Assembly: GCF_014652315.1 (NCBI RefSeq)
Contig: NZ_BMYO01000005.1
Coordinates: 124,001 to 188,000 of the forward strand
DNA length: 64,000 nucleotides
Direction of reading: 5' to 3'
Source: Jeongeupia chitinilytica
GTDB taxonomy: Bacteria > Pseudomonadota > Gammaproteobacteria > Burkholderiales > Chitinibacteraceae
Made by a program: the position numbers and the translations under genes. Under the pieces are notes generated by a model that was not told the DNA's origin, did no database searches, and saw nothing but the letters and a program-made list of their open reading frames with translations. The first letter of the stretch is position 1; each line of letters begins with the position of its first letter. This document shows positions 16,290-23,901 of the stretch, piece after piece.

Positions 16290-17225
16290 TTAGTCCAGAT
16301 GTTCGAAAGAGGTGAGCCACAGCTTGCCGTTGTGTTCGGCGACCGAGGCGGTGAAGAACGGCGAATCGTCGACCAGCACTTCGGCCGGGCCGATGCTGAC
16401 CGGGATGACGTCGCCGACGCGGGTGTCGAGGATCTCGCCCAGCGACATTTCCATCGTCAGCAGCCGCGTGGTCAGCGTGATCTGCAGCTGGCTGGCCAGC
16501 GGCACGGAAGCCGGCTTGCTGCCGGATTCCCGCTTGCGGCGCTGGCTGACGCTCGCCAGCAGGCGCGACAGCCACGCGTCGTCGAGCGCGAACCACAGCG
16601 TGCCGTCGAGGTCGCGCACGTCGTCGCGCAGGTCGACCCGCAGCCCGAGTGCCGATGCCGGTTTGCCGTGATGATCGAGCCGGAAGCCGCCGTGGCCGTC
16701 GGTGACCGAGGCGTCCAGACAGCCGACCAGTACGTCGAGCAGGTCGATGCCCAGCATCGCGGCGAGTCGCAGTTCGGTTTCGGTTTCCGGCACGCTGTCG
16801 GTGGCGGGCGCCGACTGGCCGCCGGCTTCCTTGCCGCCGTAGCGGTAATCGAGCCAGCTCAGCAGCAGCGCGCGGTCCGGTGCAAAGCAGATGCGGCCGG
16901 TGGCGGAGCGGAAATGCCGCCATTTGCCGGCTGGACCGATTTCGTCGGGGCGGCAGACGGCCAGCCGCGTGACGGCGATCTGTGCGCCGTAGCGGCGGTT
17001 GAAACGGCGCTCGAAATAACCGGCGATCTGCTCGCGCAAGCCGTTGGTGAAGCTGCCGAGCAGGTGGAAAGGGCGGCCCAGCGTGCACGGATCCACCGGC
17101 AGGTAGCCCGCCGTGGCGTCAGGGCTGATCAGCTTGGTTTTGGTCGTCGGCACGTTGATCCACTCATTGGGTTTTGCGCGCTCCCGCTGCAACCGCACCG
17201 TGCCCGTTCGGGCTGCGGCGGTCAT
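16290..17225 (-). CDS. fliM: Flagellar motor switch protein FliM (lateral type, divergent)
   Basis: This 311-residue C-ring protein is recognised by its C-terminal SpoA domain (LQITLTTRLLTMEMSLGEIL...GDVIPV) and by its place before fliN. The N-terminal and middle part is divergent, and the usual N-terminal CheY-P binding peptide (LSQDEIDALL type) is absent, as expected for a lateral motor without its own chemotaxis genes. The ATG at 17225 has no clear ribosome site; a TTG 17 codons upstream is an alternative. It is the first gene of the operon. Two inverted copies of the GAGT-dyad lie 106-142 bases upstream. Confidence 0.88.
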   Translation of the reverse strand: MTAAARTGTVRLQRERAKPNEWINVPTTKTKLISPDATAGYLPVDPCTLGRPFHLLGSFTNGLREQIAGYFERRFNRRYGAQIAVTRLAVCRPDEIGPAGKWRHFRSATGRICFAPDRALLLSWLDYRYGGKEAGGQSAPATDSVPETETELRLAAMLGIDLLDVLVGCLDASVTDGHGGFRLDHHGKPASALGLRVDLRDDVRDLDGTLWFALDDAWLSRLLASVSQRRKRESGSKPASVPLASQLQITLTTRLLTMEMSLGEILDTRVGDVIPVSIGPAEVLVDDSPFFTASVAEHNGKLWLTSFEHLD

Positions 17226-17307
17226 GGACGGATGAGGGGACCGGCTGTCCGTGCCTGATGTCTGCCGTGTCGGCAATGCGGGGCCCGGACGTTACGCCTT
17301 GATTCTT

Positions 17308-17328
17308 AAATACCGCCGGGGAAATACC
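17308..17328. promoter_or_regulatory. Direct repeat AAATACC in the fliM leader
   Basis: AAATACC occurs at 17308-17314 and 17322-17328, 14 bases apart. The second copy ends two bases from the GAGT dyad. The same heptamer, inside GGGAAATACC, occurs near the fliE dyad at 18157-18166, and a related TATACC sits near the flgA/flgB dyad. Confidence 0.4.
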
Positions 17329-17330
17329 CA

Positions 17331-17367
17331 GAGTGGAACTACTCAGTGCGCATGAGTAGTTCCACCC
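17331..17367. promoter_or_regulatory. Two inverted GAGT dyads forming a 13-bp hairpin upstream of fliM
   Basis: GAGTGGAACTACTC (17331-17344) and GAGTAGTTCCACCC (17354-17367) are each imperfect dyads. Together they form a perfect 13-bp stem (17333-17345 with 17353-17365) and a seven-base loop. The dyad recurs before fliE and between flgA and flgB, which favours a protein-binding site. The hairpin could also stop transcription leaving the upstream regulator gene, although there is no U-tract. Confidence 0.55.
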
Positions 17368-17386
17368 TGATCGCGATCGGCGCCGG

Positions 17387-18007
17387 CTAGAGGAAGAGCC
17401 GGACGAGTTCGACCGTCGAGGTGACGTGCAGCTTGGCCATGATGCGCGCTCGGTGGTTTTCGACCGTGCGGATGCTGATGCCCTGCGCTTCGGAAATCTC
17501 GCGGCTGGGCTTGCCGGCGACGACGAGTTCGACGATTTCCGCTTCCTTGCTGGTCAGCAGCGCAATGCGGGCCTGCCGGGCGGCCAGCGCCAGCCGCTTC
17601 GAGTGCAGGCTGACGCTTTTGGCCAGTGCGGCGTTGACGCGCTCGACCAGCGTGTAGCCGTTCACCGGCTTCTCGATGAAATCGAAGGCCCCGCTGCGCA
17701 TCGCCTCGACCACGGCGGCGATTTCGGACACACCGGTCAGGAACACGATCGGCGGCGGGACGAGATGGGTCTGGACGAGCTTCTTCTGCATCTCCAGCCC
17801 CGACAGCTCGGGCATGACGATGTCGGAAATCACGCACTCGACCGGCCTCGGCGAATAGCGCTGCAGGAAGGTGACCGGCGAGTCGAACAGCTGCACTTCG
17901 GCGCCGAGGCTGCCGAGCATGTCCTTGATGGCTTCGAGCATGAAGTCGTCGTCGTCGATCACGTAGATCGTCTTGGCGGATCGCCCTGCGCTGAAGGTGC
18001 CTTGCAT
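17387..18007 (-). CDS. Orphan FixJ/NarL-type response regulator in the lafK position
   Basis: This 206-residue regulator has a receiver domain (acidic residues 18-21, phosphoacceptor Asp62 in ISDIVMPELSG, switch Lys in IEKPV) and a C-terminal LuxR/GerE helix-turn-helix (about 145-203; LTSKEAEIVELV...SIRTVENHRARIMAKL). It sits between the fliM and fliE operons. Lateral clusters of Vibrio and E. coli (Flag-2) carry the sigma-54 activator gene lafK here, but this protein has no AAA+ domain. No kinase gene is adjacent; the hybrid kinase at 5326-8805 is a candidate partner. It is flanked on both sides by GAGT-dyads, so it is the natural candidate for the factor that binds them. Confidence 0.88.
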   Translation of the reverse strand: MQGTFSAGRSAKTIYVIDDDDFMLEAIKDMLGSLGAEVQLFDSPVTFLQRYSPRPVECVISDIVMPELSGLEMQKKLVQTHLVPPPIVFLTGVSEIAAVVEAMRSGAFDFIEKPVNGYTLVERVNAALAKSVSLHSKRLALAARQARIALLTSKEAEIVELVVAGKPSREISEAQGISIRTVENHRARIMAKLHVTSTVELVRLFL

Positions 18008-18156
18008 CGGATTCGTGCTCCAGAAGAGGGATGCCCCGTTCCGTGGCGGACGGCCCGGATGGCGGGGAGGTTGTTACCGGAAATTATAGGCGGGGTGCCC
18101 CCGGCGGACCGTATCCAAGGGTGGCAAGCGGCCAGACTGTACCGGATGCCGCTGGT

Positions 18157-18190
18157 GGGAAATACCTAGGCGGGGTGAGTGTTTCTACTC
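18157..18190. promoter_or_regulatory. GGGAAATACC box and GAGT dyad upstream of fliE
   Basis: GGGAAATACC (18157-18166) is followed ten bases later by GAGTGTTTCTACTC (18177-18190), which ends 114 bases before the fliE ATG. The site also lies upstream of the divergent FixJ-type regulator gene, so it could control both directions. The rest of the 297-base gap (18008-18304) shows no gene. Confidence 0.55.
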
Positions 18191-18304
18191 TGTCTGGCGT
18201 CATTGCCCTCGGCAACAATCCACCCCACAAAGAAGCATTGCCTGCAGCGCAGCATGGGCTGAAAAAAGCGGGCAGGAAGACGGATTGAAGCGGGAGCGAA
18301 TCGA

Positions 18305-18658
18305 ATGGCCAGTGGCTTGACCTCGGGTGTGGGGCAGCAGATCGGTGCCGATCTGATGCAGATCCGCAGCAGCATTGCGCGTGCCGGTCACGACGCCGAC
18401 ATCCTGCCGTCCGCCATGGACGGACAGGCCGGGCAGCCGGTGGATTTTTCGGATGTCCTCAAGGCGGCGGTGCGCGGCACCGACGACAAGGAACGTCTCG
18501 CCAGCACCCGGATGGCCGACGTCGATGCCGGCAAGAGCGACGATCTGGTCGGCGCGATGCTCGCCAGCCAGGAAGCCAGCCTGTCGTTTTCGATGCTGAT
18601 GCAGGTGCGCAACAAGGTGGTGGGGGCGATGGACGACCTCATCAAGATGCAGCTCTAA
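18305..18658 (+). CDS. fliE: Flagellar hook-basal body protein FliE
   Basis: This 117-residue protein has the FliE C-terminal half (ASQEASLSFSMLMQVRNKVVGAMDDLIKMQL), which joins the MS-ring to the rod. It is exported by the flagellar apparatus itself and has no signal peptide. A GGGAG site precedes the ATG. It is the first gene of the fliEFGHIJ operon, downstream of a GAGT dyad. Confidence 0.94.
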   Translation: MASGLTSGVGQQIGADLMQIRSSIARAGHDADILPSAMDGQAGQPVDFSDVLKAAVRGTDDKERLASTRMADVDAGKSDDLVGAMLASQEASLSFSMLMQVRNKVVGAMDDLIKMQL

Positions 18659-18673
18659 AGGAACGGACACGCC

Positions 18674-20371
18674 GTGATCGCAACGCTCAAATCGGGCCTT
18701 GGCCGCCTTCGTGCCGATGGCGCAAAGCTGCCGCCGCTGCCGTCGTCGTTCTTCAAGCGCCTCGCGCCCATCGTCGTACTGGCGATCGGCATCACCGCGC
18801 TGGTGCTGATGTACTTCTGGCGCGATCAGGCCGGCTACAAGCCGGTGTTCGGCGCACGCGAAAGCGTCTCGGCCGCCGACATGATGTCGGTGCTCGATGC
18901 CGAACACGTGCCGTACCGCATCCATCCGGAAAGCGGTCAGGTGCTGGTGCCAGCCGACGCGCTCGGCAAGGCGCGCATGCTGCTCGCTGCCAAGGGCGTC
19001 GTCGCCAAGCTCCCGGCCGGGCTCGAGCTGATGGACAAGAACGATCCGCTCGGCGTCAGCCAGTTCGTCCAGGACGTGCGTTTCCGCCGCGGCCTCGAAG
19101 GCGAGCTGGTGCAGAGCATCATGGCGCTCAACGAGGTCGAACACGCCCGCGTGCACCTGTCGATCGCCAAATCGTCGTCTTTCGTCGTCAGCGACGGTGA
19201 AAAGAGTTCGGCGTCGGTCGTGGTGACGCTCAAGCCGGGCGCCAAGCTCGGCCGCGAACAGATCGCCGCAATCATCAATCTGGTGGCTGGCAGCGTCGCC
19301 AGCCTCGATCCGCAGCGCGTGACGCTGGTCGATCAGGCCGGCAACTACCTGTCGTCGAAGGTCGACCTGAGCGAAGGCGGTGCGGTCGGTGCCGCCAGTG
19401 GCGAAGAGGCCGGCGACAAGTACCGGAACGAAGCGCTGAACAACATCCGCGAACTGCTGGCGCCGGCGCTCGGCGGCGACAACTACAAGGCCAGCGTGAC
19501 CGCCGAGGTCGATACCGACCGGGTCGAGGAAACGCGCGAACAGTACGGCGAAACGCCCAAAGTCACCAATGAGGCGACGCGCGACGAACAGAGCAGCAGC
19601 GAGCTGGCGATGGGGATTCCCGGTTCGCTCAGCAACCGTCCGGCCGCCGCCAATGCCAGCAAGCCGCAGGCCGCCGGCGGCGATGCCGGCCCGCGCAAGA
19701 ACGCCACGACGCGCCAGTACGCCTACGACCGCAACGTGGTGCAGATCAAGCGCAGCCGCGACCGGCTCAAGCGGCTCAACGTCGCCGTGGTGCTGAACAA
19801 CGCCGCCGCGCCGGTGCCGGCCAAGGGCTGGACGCCGGAGCAGCTGGCCAACATCGACCGCATCCTGCGCAACGGTCTCGGCATCGACGCCGAACGCGGC
19901 GACAAGCTGGTCGTGTCGACGCTGGCCTTCCCGGCGAAGCCGGTTCTGGCGCGCTGGTGGGAAGAGCGCGACACGATGGTCGACATCGGCAGCTACGCGA
20001 TCCAGGGTGTGGTGCTGCTGCTGGTCTTCCTGCTGGTGATCCGTCCGCTGCTGAAAATCCTCCGCGACTGGGTTTCGCCGGCACACGGCGAGCAGGCGCT
20101 GCGCGAAGTGCAGCTGGCCGAGCCGCAACTGCTGGCCGCTGCTGCTGCCGGCGCAGCGCCGGTTGCGGCTGCTGCGACCGCGCTGCCGGACCGCAGTGCC
20201 GGCGCCGGCCAGATGCCGGTGGTGCCGCTGCTGGAAAACTACGATCTGCCGCCGGCCGGTTCGAGCGTCGACGTGCTGGTCGATCACCTGAAAACGCTCG
20301 CCAACAAGGAGCCGGAACGGGTGGCCGAAGTCGTCAAACAATGGGTGCAGAAGAATGGACGAGTCAGTTAA
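18674..20371 (+). CDS. fliF: Flagellar MS-ring protein FliF
   Basis: This 565-residue protein has two membrane segments (about 31-50 and 438-457) around a periplasmic ring-building domain. The family motifs NDPLGVSQFVQDVRFRRGLEGEL and ARVHLSIAK are present. The C-terminal tail, which binds FliG, ends in VAEVVKQWVQKNGRVS. The GTG start has AAAGGAACGG upstream. It overlaps fliG by 17 bases. Confidence 0.95.
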   Translation: MIATLKSGLGRLRADGAKLPPLPSSFFKRLAPIVVLAIGITALVLMYFWRDQAGYKPVFGARESVSAADMMSVLDAEHVPYRIHPESGQVLVPADALGKARMLLAAKGVVAKLPAGLELMDKNDPLGVSQFVQDVRFRRGLEGELVQSIMALNEVEHARVHLSIAKSSSFVVSDGEKSSASVVVTLKPGAKLGREQIAAIINLVAGSVASLDPQRVTLVDQAGNYLSSKVDLSEGGAVGAASGEEAGDKYRNEALNNIRELLAPALGGDNYKASVTAEVDTDRVEETREQYGETPKVTNEATRDEQSSSELAMGIPGSLSNRPAAANASKPQAAGGDAGPRKNATTRQYAYDRNVVQIKRSRDRLKRLNVAVVLNNAAAPVPAKGWTPEQLANIDRILRNGLGIDAERGDKLVVSTLAFPAKPVLARWWEERDTMVDIGSYAIQGVVLLLVFLLVIRPLLKILRDWVSPAHGEQALREVQLAEPQLLAAAAAGAAPVAAAATALPDRSAGAGQMPVVPLLENYDLPPAGSSVDVLVDHLKTLANKEPERVAEVVKQWVQKNGRVS

Positions 20372-21386
20372 TTCCGCCAGTGCGCCGTCTGCCGACGGCC
20401 TGCCGACGCCGGTCGAACGCGCCGCCATCGTGCTCCTGAGCATGGGCGAGGAGTCGGCCGCGGCAGTGCTGCGCTGCCTGTCGCGCGAAGAGCTGATGGA
20501 AGTCACGCAGGTGATGTCGCGGATGAGCGGGCTTAAGGTCGACGTGGTCAAGAACTCGATCCAGCGTTTTTTCGACGACTACCGCCAGCAGAGCGGCGTG
20601 CATGGCGCCTCGCGCAACTTCCTGCAGCGCTCGCTCGATCTGGCGCTGGGCAGCGACATCGCCAACGGCGTGCTCAACAGCATCTACGGCGATGCGATCC
20701 GGCCGAAAATGGCCCGCCTGCAGTGGGTGCAGCCGCAATGGCTGGCCGAACACATCGGTAACGAACACGTGCGCATGCAGGCCGTTTTCCTTGCCTTCCT
20801 GCCGCCCGCGCTGGCCGGGCAGGTGATCGAGGCGCTGCCGTTGCACAGCCGTGATCTGGTGCTGGTCAACATCGCCCGGCTCAAGGAAGTCGATCGCGAC
20901 CTGCTGATCGAGCTGGAAGAGGTCGTCAACCGCTGCCTGAACAGCCTCGGCATGCAGAGCGCGCTGGTCGAGGGCGTGCGCCAGGCCGCCGAAATCATCA
21001 ACCGTCTGCCCGGCGACAAGGCGCAGATGGTCGAACTGCTGCGTGCGCACGATCCGGACGTGGTCAGCGAGATCGAAACCAGCATGTACGACTTCTTCAT
21101 CCTGTCGCGCCAGACCGAAGCGGTCATTACCCGCGTGATGGAAGACGTGCCGCTCGAGCTGTGGGTGATCGCGCTCAAGGGGGCCGAGCCTTCGGTGCGC
21201 AACGCCATCGTCCAGGCGATGCCGCGACGCCAGGCACAGAGCTTCGAAGACATGGTGCGCCGTTCCGGCCCGGTGCCACTGAGCCGGATCGAGCAGGTGC
21301 GCCAGGACATCATGGCGCAGGTCAAGCGCCTTGCCGACGGTGGCGAGGTCGACCTGCAGCTGTTTGCCGAGGAAGTCGTCGAGTGA
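20355..21386 (+). CDS. fliG: Flagellar motor switch protein FliG
   Basis: This 343-residue rotor protein has the three-domain FliG plan. The N-terminal domain binds FliF (ERAAIVLLSMGEESAAAVLRCL), the middle domain contacts FliM, and the C-terminal torque helix region contains MPRRQAQSFEDMVRRSGPVPLSRIEQVRQDIMAQV. The charged residues that face the stator are present in that helix. It overlaps fliF by 17 bases and its stop overlaps the fliH GTG. Confidence 0.95.
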   Translation: MDESVNSASAPSADGLPTPVERAAIVLLSMGEESAAAVLRCLSREELMEVTQVMSRMSGLKVDVVKNSIQRFFDDYRQQSGVHGASRNFLQRSLDLALGSDIANGVLNSIYGDAIRPKMARLQWVQPQWLAEHIGNEHVRMQAVFLAFLPPALAGQVIEALPLHSRDLVLVNIARLKEVDRDLLIELEEVVNRCLNSLGMQSALVEGVRQAAEIINRLPGDKAQMVELLRAHDPDVVSEIETSMYDFFILSRQTEAVITRVMEDVPLELWVIALKGAEPSVRNAIVQAMPRRQAQSFEDMVRRSGPVPLSRIEQVRQDIMAQVKRLADGGEVDLQLFAEEVVE

Positions 21387-22060
21387 AGGCCTGTCGCCCT
21401 TACCGCTTTCCGCCGCTGTCGCAGAAAGCCGGCGCACTGGTCCGCCAGGGCGACGCTGCGCAGGTGCAAGCGTCGCTGGCCGAGGGATTCCAGCAGGGTA
21501 TGGATACCGGCTATCGCGAGGGCTTTGAAAGCGGCTTGGGCAACGGTCGCGCCGAAGGCTTCGTGCAGGGGCGTGCTGACGGGCTGGTGCAAGGCGTGAC
21601 CGAAGCCAGGCAGGAAATGCAGGCGCGTTTCGACGTGCTGACGCGGCCGCTCGATACCGCGCTGACCGAGGTCAGGGCGCTGCAGGCCGATTATCAGGCG
21701 GCACTGCGCAAGGAAGTGGTCGATCTGGTCGCCAAGGTGGCAAGACAGGTGATCCGCTGCGAGCTGGCCCTGCAGCCGGTGCAGTTGCTGGCGCTCGTCG
21801 ACGAAACGCTGGCATCGATGCCGCCGGCACCGAACGGTGTCGAGGTCTACCTGAACCCCGAGGAGTGCCAGCGGATCCGCGAACTGGCGCCGGAACGCGC
21901 ACAGCAGTGGTCGCTGATCCCGGACGCGCGGCTCGAGCCGGGCGAATGCCGGGTCAAGGCCGGCGGGCAGGAGGCCGACGCAGGCTGTCGCCAGCGACTC
22001 GATGCCTTCATGGAACAGGTCACCAGCCAGTTGCTCGGTGTGCCGGATACCAGCGAGTAA
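21383..22060 (+). CDS. fliH: Flagellar export stator FliH
   Basis: This 225-residue protein has the Gly-spaced heptad-like region (GFQQGMDTGYREGFESGLG...) typical of FliH and a C-terminal domain related to the ATPase peripheral stalk. FliH links the FliI ATPase to FliN and FlhA. The GTG start overlaps the fliG stop (GTGA) and has GAGGA upstream; the frame stays open further into fliG, but that part is not FliH-like. Confidence 0.9.
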   Translation: MKACRPYRFPPLSQKAGALVRQGDAAQVQASLAEGFQQGMDTGYREGFESGLGNGRAEGFVQGRADGLVQGVTEARQEMQARFDVLTRPLDTALTEVRALQADYQAALRKEVVDLVAKVARQVIRCELALQPVQLLALVDETLASMPPAPNGVEVYLNPEECQRIRELAPERAQQWSLIPDARLEPGECRVKAGGQEADAGCRQRLDAFMEQVTSQLLGVPDTSE

Positions 22061-22066
22061 ACCGCC

Positions 22067-23374
22067 ATGATCGCCGATGCCCTGCGTGCGCTCGAACTCA
22101 ATGACGTACCGGTCGCCAAGCTGACCGGGCGGCTGTCCGGCGCGACCGGCCTGTTGCTGGAAAGCACCGGTTGCCAGCTCGAAACCGGCCAGCATTGCCG
22201 GATCGAGACCGCGTCGGGCGAGTGGCTGGATGCGCAGGTGGTCGGTTTCCGGCAGGAGGTGTCCTACCTGATGCCGTTCAAGAAGCCGGTTGGCCTCAGC
22301 ACCGGCGCACGCGTGCTGCCGAACCCGGAGGCCGGGCAGCTGCTGATCGGGCCGTCGTGGCTCGGGCGCGTCGTCAACGGTCTGGGCGAGCCGCTCGATG
22401 GTCGCGGCAAGCTTGGTGGCGAGCACGTGCTCGATCCGCATCCGCCGCGGGTCAATCCGCTGAAGAAAAAACCGGTGAGCGAGATCCTCGACGTCGGCGT
22501 GCGCAGCATCAACGGCCTGCTGACGCTCGGCCGCGGCCAGCGCGTCGGCCTGTTCGCCGGCAGCGGCGTCGGCAAGAGCGTGCTGCTCGGCATGATCACC
22601 CGCCAGACCGAGGCCGATGTCGTTGTCGTCGGGCTGATCGGCGAGCGCGGCCGCGAGGTGCGCGAGTTCGTCGATCACGCGCTCGGCCCCGAAGGGCTGG
22701 CCAAAGCCATCCTTGTCGTGGCACCGGCGGACGAGTCGCCGATGATGCGGCTGATGGCGACCGAGCTGTGCCACGCGATTGCCGCGCATTTCCGCGATCA
22801 GGGCCGCAACGTGCTGCTATTGGTCGATTCGCTGACGCGTTACGCGATGGCGCGGCGTGAAGTCGCACTGGCGCTGGGCGAACCGCCGGCCACGCGCGGC
22901 TATCCGCCGTCGGTGTTCGGCCTGCTGCCGCAGCTGGTCGAAAGTGCCGGCAACGGTGACGGCGAAGGCAGCATGAGCGCCATCTACACCGTGCTCGCCG
23001 AAGGCGACGACCAGCAGGACCCGGTCGTCGACACCGCGCGGGCCATTCTCGACGGCCACATCGTGCTGTCGCGCGATCTGGCCGAGCGCGGGCACTACCC
23101 GGCAATCGACATCGCTGCGTCGATCAGCCGCTGCATGAGCCAGGTCGCTTCGCCGGCGCAGGTCGCCTCGGCGCGGACGATGAAGCAGATGCTGGCGCGG
23201 CATGCGCAGGTCCGCGACCTGATCCCGCTGGGCGGCTACGTGCCCGGCGCCGATCCGCTGACCGACCGCGCGGTCAATCTGTATCCGCATATCGAAGCCT
23301 TCCTGCAGCAGGACGTCGGCGAAGCCGCGCCGCTCGCGGACACGCTGACCCGACTCGACGAGGTGGTGGCATGA
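22067..23374 (+). CDS. fliI: Flagellum-specific ATPase FliI
   Basis: This 435-residue F1-beta-like ATPase has Walker A in GLFAGSGVGKSVLLG, the GERGREVREF motif, Walker B in VLLLVDSLTRYAMARREVALALGEPP, and the DQQDPV segment of type III ATPases. It energises unfolding and chaperone release during export. It starts 6 bases after fliH and its end overlaps fliJ by 4. Confidence 0.96.
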   Translation: MIADALRALELNDVPVAKLTGRLSGATGLLLESTGCQLETGQHCRIETASGEWLDAQVVGFRQEVSYLMPFKKPVGLSTGARVLPNPEAGQLLIGPSWLGRVVNGLGEPLDGRGKLGGEHVLDPHPPRVNPLKKKPVSEILDVGVRSINGLLTLGRGQRVGLFAGSGVGKSVLLGMITRQTEADVVVVGLIGERGREVREFVDHALGPEGLAKAILVVAPADESPMMRLMATELCHAIAAHFRDQGRNVLLLVDSLTRYAMARREVALALGEPPATRGYPPSVFGLLPQLVESAGNGDGEGSMSAIYTVLAEGDDQQDPVVDTARAILDGHIVLSRDLAERGHYPAIDIAASISRCMSQVASPAQVASARTMKQMLARHAQVRDLIPLGGYVPGADPLTDRAVNLYPHIEAFLQQDVGEAAPLADTLTRLDEVVA

Positions 23375-23808
23375 CCCAGGCACGAACCGTTCTGAGCCTT
23401 GCGCGGCTGGTGGCATTGCGCGATGTCGAAGTCGACCGGCTGACCGCCGACGTCGCGCAAAAGGAAGCCTTGCGGCAGCGCTATCACCACAACCTCGACC
23501 GGATGGCGCAGCTGTGTGCCGACAGCGCGGCCACCGGCTCGCTGCCGCCGTCGCTGTCGCTCAACTGCGGCAACTACAAGCAGGCGGTGTTCGACATGAT
23601 GGCCGCGCACCAGCGCGATCTGGCGCTGCACGAGGCCGACATGGCGGTGACGCAACGGGCGCTGCAGGCGGCGTCGCTGAAGCGCGAAACGCTCGACCGG
23701 GTGCGCGAGCAGCACAGCGCGGTCCTGCAGGTCGAACAGGACCGGCGCGAACAGAAGCGTCAGGACGAACTGGCCACGCAGGCGTGGTACCGGCAGCGGG
23801 CGTCATGA
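23371..23808 (+). CDS. fliJ: Flagellar export chaperone-like protein FliJ
   Basis: This 145-residue protein is nearly all helix, with long charged coiled-coil segments (about 15-135), the FliJ pattern; FliJ sits in the centre of the FliI hexamer like the F1 gamma stalk. Identity rests on length, coiled coil and its place after fliI, with an ATGA overlap. Confidence 0.88.
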   Translation: MTQARTVLSLARLVALRDVEVDRLTADVAQKEALRQRYHHNLDRMAQLCADSAATGSLPPSLSLNCGNYKQAVFDMMAAHQRDLALHEADMAVTQRALQAASLKRETLDRVREQHSAVLQVEQDRREQKRQDELATQAWYRQRAS

Positions 23809-23901
23809 CAATGCGTTACGCCGATTTCAGCTTTGCCCGGATCGGGTCGCCTTTTGAAGAGGTAGACCTCATTTCGCATTCAGCGCGCAAAGGAAACCAC
23901 C

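Noticed and set aside
20684..22789. Long antisense reading frame over fliG-fliH-fliI
   Set aside because: It is a shadow of G+C-rich codon use in known genes; its protein has no recognisable features. The same applies to long frames opposite the hybrid kinase (6934-8814) and motA/motB (28554-30143).
23820..23827. Sigma-28 -10 box (GCCGATTT) before fliD
   Set aside because: It differs from GCCGATAA at the end and has no TAAA at the proper distance upstream.
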